Source of the DNA: Scatavimonas merdigallinarum
GTDB lineage: Bacteria > Bacillota > Clostridia > Oscillospirales > Acutalibacteraceae
Reading direction: 5' to 3'
DNA length: 21,538 nt
Assembly: GCA_018713055.1 (NCBI GenBank)
Contig: DVFW01000027.1
Span: forward strand, 1-21,538
The notes beneath the pieces were generated by a model. It was not told the DNA's origin and searched no databases. It was given only the letters and a program-made list of their open reading frames with translations. The position numbers and the translations under genes are program-made. Of the stretch, positions 17,101-21,538 are shown piece after piece. How positions within the stretch are numbered: the first letter of the stretch is position 1; the number at the start of each line of letters is the position of its first letter.

Positions 17101-18335
17101 TCTTTTACATATTCTGTCTGCGGGCCCTGCTGATTGCCGATTGCATATTCCACATAAGTGGTTTCACTTTCGGCAAGCCCCTCGGGCAGGGATGCAGACG
17201 CTGTAATTTTGGCAGTTTTTCCGGAATAATACTGAAGGGGAGACGCCGCTGAGGTACCATCTCCTGTAACAATGTTATCGCCGGGGGTAAAGGTAAGGCC
17301 TGTTGGCGCAGCAGGGCCATCCTCTGTAACCGTTAACGTTTGTACCGGACCGGGCGTATAAACTCTGCCGTCTGTAATACAAGACTGAATTGTAATCTTC
17401 CGGCCCGCGGTATATTTAGAGGTATCCAGCGTGGTTGTATCTGTAATGGACGTAAGCTTTTCACTGGTATAAACCAACTGGTTATCGATATAATATTGAA
17501 TATATTGATCCGACCCAATCGCCGATGTCGTTGCAGAAGCCGTTGCTGTCAGGTTAATACTGCTTGTTCCTGCGGGGATAGTGGTCTGGCTCAATGAAAA
17601 ATCTGTAATTTTTGTAGCATGAATCGTTTGATCCGCTCCCAAAATATAACAGTCCCCCGCGATGGGAGGATCGAGCAAAAAATCGCCCTCCCAGCTGTCA
17701 TTATCCGTTATCCTGTAAGTACCTTCCGCCGGAACATTGACATAGCCCAGATTTTTAACCGACGTGCCGCCCACTGTGGTATTGCTGGCAAGAATTGTCG
17801 CAGCCTGGTTTTGCGTACCAGTCACACCCAGATCATTCCCGGTATAGCTTGAAACAACCCCTATGTAAAACATTGCATTTGTGCCGTTTAAAACTGCGGC
17901 GGGGGCTTCTCCCGGCTGCGTGGTTGCAGGGATATACGCACTTGTGCTGACAGTCGCATTATTCTGGTTAGAGTCAGCCCTATACACTGTTGTAGAATTA
18001 TTCAGCAACGGTGTAGCATTGCCACCTGCAGTTTGACTACTTCCCCATGAAGTGCCCTGTAGGAATATTACATAATCATGAGCATTCGTAGTTGTATACT
18101 CCCATAGATTGGAATAATTGGGATTATCCGTCACTCTTGTCATCGCCACAGGCCCCGCAGTGTTGGTCCCGTAAAGATAAATCCCAACTGAATTCCAGTT
18201 TGTCGTCGTGTTGTCATAATAGACTGTCACACCAGATGACGCCGCGCTGGACGTGATTGTGCCAGCAGAGAATACCGACACTAACATCAGCAGCGACAGC
18301 AAAATGCTGACCGACCGTCTTGCCATTTTTTTCAT
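8103..18335 (-). CDS. Giant secreted multidomain protein with CotH kinase domain (3410 aa)
   Basis: The start at 18335 has a perfect AAGGAGG 8 bases upstream. The open frame extends 66 codons further but is non-coding there. Residues 1-34 are a signal peptide (KKMARR, then a hydrophobic core, then SSAASS). A starch-binding-like CBM26-type module (VTVYYDNTTTNWNSV) follows at about 37-140, and Ig-like modules to about 640. A GWYSDA InlB-type repeat lies near 600 and a second carbohydrate-binding-like module at about 640-740. The CotH-like kinase domain spans about 885-1125, with KGRGNTTWEQPKKPFNV near 890 and WDFDCALGN near 1112. Further binding-like modules occur near 1640-1780, 2366-2490 (KIYFDPSWSG) and 2508-2640 (YLFFDNSVTKWKEVWLY). 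Two more GWF/GWY repeats lie near 2882 and 3236. No LPxTG, dockerin or SLH anchor is seen at the C terminus. Known CotH proteins phosphorylate spore-coat serines. This one probably acts outside the cell or at the surface. Confidence 0.85.
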   Translation of the reverse strand: MKKMARRSVSILLSLLMLVSVFSAGTITSSAASSGVTVYYDNTTTNWNSVGIYLYGTNTAGPVAMTRVTDNPNYSNLWEYTTTNAHDYVIFLQGTSWGSSQTAGGNATPLLNNSTTVYRADSNQNNATVSTSAYIPATTQPGEAPAAVLNGTNAMFYIGVVSSYTGNDLGVTGTQNQAATILASNTTVGGTSVKNLGYVNVPAEGTYRITDNDSWEGDFLLDPPIAGDCYILGADQTIHATKITDFSLSQTTIPAGTSSINLTATASATTSAIGSDQYIQYYIDNQLVYTSEKLTSITDTTTLDTSKYTAGRKITIQSCITDGRVYTPGPVQTLTVTEDGPAAPTGLTFTPGDNIVTGDGTSAASPLQYYSGKTAKITASASLPEGLAESETTYVEYAIGNQQGPQTEYVKDPSLVFNSTSGDNTIAATHRYLYARTVTDGETSGAVSVVFYTKCVNVTATISTIEKKDESTSEIGVAFVGIFPYTGYGSAVVTVKDGETQIAQKTYTQEELAAQASDGAFSAALTFPQITSAGEHPITAEITYEGVTAVSDQYVLPDPTIRTMEAVAYTEGEESTKGGTVQVSDASVLPGEEVTFTATANAEYQFKGWYSDAALTDLVSDQATCTLRAGEDNVKLYASFLKELYLRYHTGDDNITTVPMQWDQQNKYYYYDLTASQGTQYIYKITKTESSWENHNWNATPNAGGVECAIGTSGSGDFQITAAESGKLTIIFLTDDTSRYLLEGITYDIAFAKPNSLYVHAVVGNDTDKDGWSKVENISGRNYFFLPPTASDTQIEIFNTFGTDVTINGTSIAPGQKGTVSYTAGTPLAISGADGLTSVTVMRSNAEGALYINSTEYEDLIGYLSQSKELSAKGTAAIASGTTVINEDVKKIKGRGNTTWEQPKKPFNVTFSDAVTVDGLTDTKFSLLANYQDATLMRNRILYDLSNEVGMPYAPDSRFVDFYVNGIYQGSYQMSQKIELGEEHVVNLPDNAEGVTSDFNFILELDNLDNQTPDPEDVVISSEINRAILKGPDLSEDALISAGQLSFMQQKFRELENALYNGGTLEQLAAVVDLDSLAKAYLINELGRNIDGGLRSTYFTYSAQEGIFYAAPVWDFDCALGNLTSTAREGLQTADKTGWFTKNVKISGTSYINALAQAFNLSGTVDGKTYEDIVKNAWAKEFMPAINNIILNAGQATGENGRLMSIVSYDDNLSASAEMNYLKWPVPTYGNGFTWIPDARPEGYAETYEGMTAYMKNWLQTRATWMTDELASFVYSAPATVQVELNQEVYYADDSLVITALASGATYWLSTETQVSAESFDDLAGATYTYQFYDGDDLLHTTTGIVGSNVSYTILPNTFEPESEHNFYVRAFATPSEGAEGTTKDSDPVAKTAQSSVVWNNADAALEILKDSIAVEKTTEEVADEKIQRTNSVYANNGAYSVVASGVEATIRGADATVSYIYTLTPDSGAEQTLEDNTNYVPQAGNYTLSVEAEATDGIRTYRYTLPIKYLVNVQANALSGTDLKATLDDEPVDILAEGIYDLQNFPAEDDTKGNFTFTASASVTQPVPVPQDVVYSYTLKENNGQAAVITDEDADDSTLTFNIHDKCTAGNTYELTAVAQYESAGILQTSTKTYKFSVKNTGDLVTVFFGAPAATWDVDDVRLYTKEGDVYTPEIIDDVTDADGWVTKISPAGGEISVYGTGFAATSIATARPNNGVYNGTIVVYKAVLPAEQWFTIGNGNTDYEAPDQDSPAYFQAQEGGLYYVYGEPVNVTSQCNATTITDFKISAVAGAPVEETDQATAALNETITFKNVLSSRYASYQTPVKVEYYIGDHMVASTEDASSATVTADLLLTNTPNDPSDFDFVVGKSYKISAVVTDGHYRITYPNVVTIAVTTPQASVTSMTKSQVFSGDYLAVTVIGRNLTQGGYRVIENDGSVSYLNRFVNDTENEIRIANLRAGQSKIVQVYDGDNALVLTRIYSRGTFKTEMGTTTVDVNVAQTNSILWLEDRYQGYVGKTLTPYFQIYNAANPLQGTGWLPMERTNLEEDKGYLWYFDFTKYLKDNPDSALQGVTDLRVQFSKNSTGADASGVSVLSAPPSQNLRYGDNLTYTGGNPASVNGLVTIMDKAEVPAEIQVPLGAGVAATDYDIMRGESVQIYGIDRANSDNDDATAHMEYTLSYVKDGGETVNISDFTYDTDDNNKLVYTWTAPEDASADGEYVFTITGKNSDGTPATDSMTIHVGEPSTAAPTDLSYIGDTTARHMETLNLVARASGGTSKLHFDFYMQYLDENGDLESEALVGSTDTTNSYQASVTVTAPQQEVAVKYYKVRIVAYSIDPETPDNGSPGTKDNPLEIIQDITVTREDTHKIYFDPSWSGLDASNPFVNTDETVTLTTSTGRKVSMILDPEDENAERKYVFVGYVTEQELQGTMTFGGDTANGSTQAVVTESAPMHAGYIYTMSTIGNVWGSYNTNTAGSGSIDFDTDYRTYYPEDTDFTDPEYISTADQSKVKYLFFDNSVTKWKEVWLYTWGGFDTGTEQTVVQMQRLENTEGRDIYYLELPEGSLESWANANVPSANPDANTQGFMFVDRSGGMFGYQYMQSIDIKNWTGGIKNSDGEIIAENEFHFAEDFKNGHIIYPYFQASQYARINQADSAADTAYRYRAYIQMMTDYFYNNVQTKNVTFYVDAHTSTANAIVINRTSTDSGLYSYIPNSIEAYRTIDQSTVYSVTFAVPYTVDTETLQNEIIAKYAVTIDGVTYGATLDENGDIATGGIVPAATALDTSEVWIDLPSRVPALNISENRADIIAYRHSTTVYNVTTGGSLSSFSANIYYNDDVLVRSGIGNYSNGYYTLQYAFPDETIADPLNISVQAAATQTEEQKKAYRFEGWFRGQTLVQEPFDTLGNEQYTYVYTPVSTDRVNFTARFRVRTGADTYTSYFILTKDMLASKENPWTVEGLRWQAFNAAGVEDASVIGDGKPVDIEPVTMVNGISYDIDGYIFRVSYHSNIATIRFYEDGVDPATETKRATALLNVADGIRNNKVYYITSYNDYHSSIGIADSVHGWYNLKYVATFEYPVETERFYQDGDVLTHEQLQSVDTVVKPLEVYVSADLTKIFPRVDSRVNEYFWPAPTADQLKFRESNTVNIIPQKVETRQYSVTLVNALEEAGGVEVSVGTLNSTPEIKNISSKPIEVEDETSIPYVQYTDPNKTSTQVEYLYGITVEAPRESTDASGETCTFSGWYDVHSRQMVSYREKFTTIITQDTVLMPVYSDNTTLHTQMPGASIDQVIYETYVENSVDKVKIVYSTRLINPMAQSNAKLYVQRAIIDGSQAPTEQDWSAPVDITASLNKDNRGNVLIRANIYDESGAVSTTRYYLRAYVEYKDEDGTIQKVYSNVEVGSPVNIPGILN

Positions 18336-18386
18336 ATTGTTTTCCTCCTTGAGAATTTCAACCGCAAATAAAAAGAATTGTTCATT

Positions 18387-18502
18387 CTTTTTGTGCAAGG
18401 CGCACGAACGCCCATGAATCTTAGTTAATATTATAGAGTATAACGGCAAAAAATACAAGAGAAATGACAGAAAAATACAATTCTTGTGCACTTTTTGTGC
18501 AA
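18387..18502 (-). promoter_or_regulatory. Promoter and flanking 12-base repeats upstream of the giant gene
   Basis: On the minus strand, TTGTAT (18453-18458) and TATAAT (18430-18435) are separated by 17 bases, giving a leader of about 90 bases. CTTTTTGTGCAA (plus-strand orientation) occurs at 18387-18398, downstream of the start of transcription. It occurs again at 18491-18502, upstream of the -35 box, with a related CTTGTGCA at 18483-18490. Both copies are preceded by an AATTSTT-like stretch. The arrangement suggests binding sites for a dedicated regulator. Confidence 0.5.
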
Positions 18503-18638
18503 CATATATAAAATTAAAAAACTTTCCCTTCACGGAGCAAGTATATAAATTTATTTTCTATTGTTCAGCACAATTATACATTATCCCATATTTTTTTCCT
18601 GTTTTTTCCTTTTATTGCTTTGGTTTTACCATTTGCAT
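18503..18638. other. AT-rich intergenic stretch between antiporter and giant gene
   Basis: No gene, tRNA or recognised riboswitch is seen. It is AT-rich and contains several TATAAT-like words. No GC-rich terminator for the antiporter gene is apparent, so read-through toward the giant gene is possible. Confidence 0.4.
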
Positions 18639-20240
18639 TTATTCGTCATAACCACTGAGTACAAGAATATCGCCGCTGTGAATTTTTGTCGTTCCGTTTG
18701 GTACAACTGTCTTTCCATTTTCTTTTTTTACCAGAATAATAAGAGCATGCTCCGGCAGGGAAATATCCCTGATCGTCTTGCCCTCCCACGGATCGCCATG
18801 ATCCACTGTCATTTCCGTAAGACGCGATATTTTATCATCTCTGTAAACCGCTCCGCTGATAACAAGCGTATCGCCGGCTGTAATCACCGTATTTCCATTT
18901 GGTACAATTTGCTCGTCCCCGCGCCTGATCATAACGACCAATGTATCTGCCACCAAATTGAGCTGTCCAATGGTTTTTCCTTCCCAGGGATGTCCCTGCG
19001 GCACTTTTGTTTTGATCAGCTGTACATCCACTTCCTCCTGATAGTCGTTGAAAGTCTTAAAAACATTGGATTCTGCATCAACCATAGAAAGTTTTTTTGC
19101 AATTAAAGGCAGCAGCGTCCCCTGAAAAGCAACAGACAGTAACGCTACGCAAAACGCAATATGGAAAACGTCTGTTTTCGTATAGGCTTTACTGACTGTC
19201 GCCATGATCGCAAAAACAATGGCCGCCGCCCCCCGTAAACCCGACCAGGACACAAGCAGTTGCTGGCGCAGCGGCGCCCGGACCGGCGTAAGGATCAAAA
19301 AGACCGCCGCCGGCCTTGCTATAAAGGTAAGGAAAAGCGCAATAAGTATGGAGGGCAATAAAATTTGCGGGATCTGCGAAGGAAACGCCAGAAGGCCCAG
19401 TAAAAAAAAGATAACGATCTGTGAAAGGCCTGTTATGCCGTCAAAAAAATGCACAAGGGGAACTTTATTTTTAATTCTGCTGTTTCCTAAAATCATACCT
19501 GCAATATAAACGGAAAGATACCCGTTTCCGCCTACAAGAGAAGGCAGCGCATAGGATAAAACGGCCATTGCAAGAACGAACATGGCGTCAAGGCCGTCGG
19601 ATGAAAACCAACGACGGCGCAGCACAAAAACAGACAGCAGTGCCAGACCTGCGCCAAACAACACACCAAATATAACTTGTGCAAACACCATATACAATAT
19701 GGTATCCGCACCCTTTCCCTCCATAATGGTAAGAATGATCATTGTCAGCATATAGGCTGCCGGATCGTTGCTTCCACTTTCCACTTCCAGCAAAGACGCG
19801 GTATTGTCTTTTAAGTCCAGTTTTTTTGAACGCAAAACAGAAAACACGGAAGCTGCGTCGGTAGAACTGATCACAGCACCGACAAGCATACTTTCCAGAA
19901 AAGAAAAACCTACTACATAATAGCAAAACAGTCCTGTGAGCAAGGCTGTTATAACAACCCCAAGCGTGGAAAGTGCAACCGCTTTGCCAATGACAGGCTT
20001 TGCCATTCTCCAGTTTGTCCCAAATCCGCCGTAAAACATAATAAAAATCAGCGCGACCGAGCATATCTGTTCTGCGAAATTATAATTATCAAATGGAATT
20101 TTTAAAATTCCGTCGGAGCCAAACAGCATACCCAACACAATAAAAATTAACAGAGCAGGCACGCCCAGTCTTCCGGACAGCCTGCTCGAAGCAATACATA
20201 CTAAAATAATTACCGCCGCCAGCAGCAAGCTTACTGTCAT
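18639..20240 (-). CDS. Potassium/proton antiporter, CPA1 family (NhaP2/CvrA-like) with two RCK_C domains
   Basis: The 533-residue inner-membrane protein has about 12 hydrophobic helices in its first 390 residues. The ion-binding region includes STDAA (126-130) and the CPA signature VESGSNDPAAYM (N158, D159). A cytosolic C-terminal part carries two TrkA-C/RCK_C domains (about 395-465 and 475-530), each starting with a PWEGKTI segment (HPWEGKTI and DPWEGKTI). Such domains sense nucleotides (in some relatives c-di-AMP) and gate K+ or Na+ efflux against H+. I use the ATG at 20240 because AAGGAGG lies 7 bases upstream. The longer frame from 20315 is not supported. It follows the dehydrogenase gene by 99 bases; a weak TTGATA/TTAAAT pair in the gap may be its own promoter. 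Confidence 0.9.
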   Translation of the reverse strand: MTVSLLLAAVIILVCIASSRLSGRLGVPALLIFIVLGMLFGSDGILKIPFDNYNFAEQICSVALIFIMFYGGFGTNWRMAKPVIGKAVALSTLGVVITALLTGLFCYYVVGFSFLESMLVGAVISSTDAASVFSVLRSKKLDLKDNTASLLEVESGSNDPAAYMLTMIILTIMEGKGADTILYMVFAQVIFGVLFGAGLALLSVFVLRRRWFSSDGLDAMFVLAMAVLSYALPSLVGGNGYLSVYIAGMILGNSRIKNKVPLVHFFDGITGLSQIVIFFLLGLLAFPSQIPQILLPSILIALFLTFIARPAAVFLILTPVRAPLRQQLLVSWSGLRGAAAIVFAIMATVSKAYTKTDVFHIAFCVALLSVAFQGTLLPLIAKKLSMVDAESNVFKTFNDYQEEVDVQLIKTKVPQGHPWEGKTIGQLNLVADTLVVMIRRGDEQIVPNGNTVITAGDTLVISGAVYRDDKISRLTEMTVDHGDPWEGKTIRDISLPEHALIILVKKENGKTVVPNGTTKIHSGDILVLSGYDE

Positions 20241-20339
20241 ATATCTCTGCCTCCTTGCAGCTTGATTTGTTTTCAGCGCAGTGCAATTTAACGCTTTGGC
20301 AAGTAAAAATATCAAGTTTGGAAAATAAGATTTTTTCTT

Positions 20340-21092
20340 TTATTTTTTCCTTTTTTGCTGTCTGTAAGATATTTTCAGCATGGTTTTCTCGCTGACAAAA
20401 CGCAGAAAAAATTTTGCAAGTTTCATCTGCACCCCCGGTATGATGATAAGCTTTCCGTTTATCGCCTTTTCTATGGCATATTGTGCAACTGCATAGCTGT
20501 CAAGGCCTTTCAAGCTGAATTTAACATGCGCAACCTTGTCAAATTCCGTCTTAACCGGGCCCGGGCACAGAACGCTCACACGCACGTTGCTGCCGGTTTG
20601 GCGCAGCTCTTCATACAGCGCCTGTGTCAGGCGCACCACATAGCTTTTGGTGGCGTAATAGCCCGTGAGCATCGGCCCGGCCATAAGCCCTGCAAAGGAT
20701 GCCGTATTTAAAAGAATGCCGCTTCCCCGCTTTTCAAAATCGCGTACAAAAAGCTTTGTTAAAATATGCACGGCAATCACATTGGTGTGGATCATCCGCA
20801 GTTCTTCGTCCAGATCATTTTTCAAAAATGTGCCGCAAACGCCAAAACCTGCATTGTTAATCAGCATATCTATTTTTTCATCTTTGGTATTATTATACAG
20901 CCTCATGCAGCCTTCTTTTGTAGAAATATCTTCACCTATGCAGCGCACATGTACGCCTGCAAACTCTTTCTTTAATGCAAATAACCGGTCTTCTCTTCTT
21001 GCAACCAAAATTAAATCCCAGCCTTTTTCGGCAAGTACTCTTGCCATGTCCCTGCCGATACCGGAACTTGCTCCTGTAATCAATGCTTTCAT
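20340..21092 (-). CDS. Short-chain dehydrogenase/reductase (SDR), classical type
   Basis: The 250-residue protein has a Rossmann fold with the NAD(P)-binding TGASSGIG (6-13). ARRED after strand 2 (basic residues 32-33) favours NADP(H). The NNAG motif is at 79-82, catalytic N104 in HTNV, S132, and the Y145xxxK149 pair (YYATK). PGPVKTEF follows at 178-184. The C terminus is strongly basic (RQQKRKK), and the last ~35 residues resemble YqjQ/DltE-like oxidoreductases of the family. The substrate is unknown. The ATG at 21092 has AGAGG 9 bases upstream; an in-frame ATG 18 codons earlier has no site. It probably heads a unit with the antiporter, though the two functions have no obvious link. Confidence 0.9.
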   Translation of the reverse strand: MKALITGASSGIGRDMARVLAEKGWDLILVARREDRLFALKKEFAGVHVRCIGEDISTKEGCMRLYNNTKDEKIDMLINNAGFGVCGTFLKNDLDEELRMIHTNVIAVHILTKLFVRDFEKRGSGILLNTASFAGLMAGPMLTGYYATKSYVVRLTQALYEELRQTGSNVRVSVLCPGPVKTEFDKVAHVKFSLKGLDSYAVAQYAIEKAINGKLIIIPGVQMKLAKFFLRFVSEKTMLKISYRQQKRKK

Positions 21093-21146
21093 ACTGTAAC
21101 GCCTCTTCCATAAATTGGTTCTGTTATAGTATACGCTCAGACGCAC

Positions 21147-21538
21147 GGCTTAAATTTCTTCAAAAGTATTTTTCTTATATTATAATAAAAAATAGTATTT
21201 GAATTTGTGGTATCAAAAATTATTAACCTGAAAAAGCCTTGAGAATACTGACCTTTTCACAGGTTAAGACACGCAAGGCAGCATTAATTTTTAACACTTT
21301 GGCGCCCAAATGGCGCCTAAATTTCTTATGGCTATATAAAGCAAATATAAGGAAATACCACACTGTTTGAGAGCGAGAGCACTTGTTGCTTTCTCCCTCT
21401 TGTCTGCCATACAAGCAGAGGCAGACGCACTTGGGTGGTGGACGTAGTGCGTTCATTTTGACCGTTGGCGAGCGTGAATGGCTCTGCTACTTTGTAAAGG
21501 CAAAAACAATAATAGATAAATTCACAGTTTTGTGTTAT
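21147..21538. other. Gene-poor right edge with hairpins and an open frame off the edge
   Basis: Two hairpins are visible. One has AACCTG/CAGGTT ends (21225-21265) with an extra AAAAG/CTTTT pairing. The other is formed by two GGCGCC copies (TGGCGCC at 21300-21306 and 21311-21317). On the minus strand one frame is open from the window edge to a TAG at 21332-21334 (68 codons), but it has no recognisable domain. A TTG/CTG-rich second frame overlaps it. It could be the end of an unseen gene or of a mobile element. I see no promoter or RNA I can name. Confidence 0.25.

Noticed and set aside
18336..18533. 66-codon N-terminal extension of the giant protein
   Set aside because: The AAGGAGG at 18343-18350 and the signal peptide beginning at 18335 fix the start. 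The extension covers the promoter region.
1..21538. CRISPR array, transposase gene or replication origin
   Set aside because: No regularly spaced repeats, no transposase motifs and no clustered DnaA-box region were seen anywhere in the window.

Overview
This is a chromosomal segment of moderate G+C, most likely from a gut-type Clostridia (Firmicutes; Oscillospiraceae/Ruminococcaceae-like). The evidence is AGGAGG-type ribosome binding sites, TTGACA/TATAAT promoters, strong intrinsic terminators, an archaeal-type phosphoglycerate mutase, a phenylacetate-CoA ligase/ACT pair, and a giant secreted CotH-kinase protein with starch-binding-like modules. The organism is inferred from gene content only. 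Except for apgM, every gene recognised here is on the minus strand.

Left edge (1-800): the first ~325 bases look like the 5' end of a group II intron read on the minus strand. It sits directly after a terminator-like hairpin, as class C introns do. Next come a second terminator and a structured but unassigned stretch. Then two minus-strand tRNA genes follow, tRNA-Pro(CGG) and tRNA-Gln(CTG), each with its own terminator and sharing one good promoter.

Central metabolism block (888-4510): apgM on the plus strand converges on a minus-strand pair, phenylacetate-CoA ligase followed by a tandem-ACT protein. The pair is driven by a TTGTAC/TATAAT promoter with two copies of a 10-base repeat around it.

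Block 4509-6728: a 363-residue protein carries ROK/sugar-kinase motifs in circularly permuted order, which I consider the most novel protein here. Upstream is a two-TM potassium-channel-like gene broken by frameshifts at homopolymer runs, preceded by one or two small ORFs.

Block 6816-7764: a NusG-domain-II membrane protein and a Gx-transporter family protein (old name heptaprenyl diphosphate synthase component I) form a tightly coupled pair.

Block 7842-18458: a 3410-residue secreted protein has a CotH-like kinase domain embedded in many beta-sandwich and starch-binding-like modules. A 51-residue Asp-Pro-rich peptide gene and a perfect terminator follow 61 bases downstream. This giant-protein/peptide pair is the best candidate for an undescribed system. 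Its promoter is flanked by a 12-base direct repeat.

Right edge (18639-21538): a CPA1-type K+/H+ antiporter with two C-terminal RCK_C (TrkA-C) domains lies downstream of a short-chain dehydrogenase. The last 390 bases hold no gene I can name, but contain hairpins and an open frame running off the edge.
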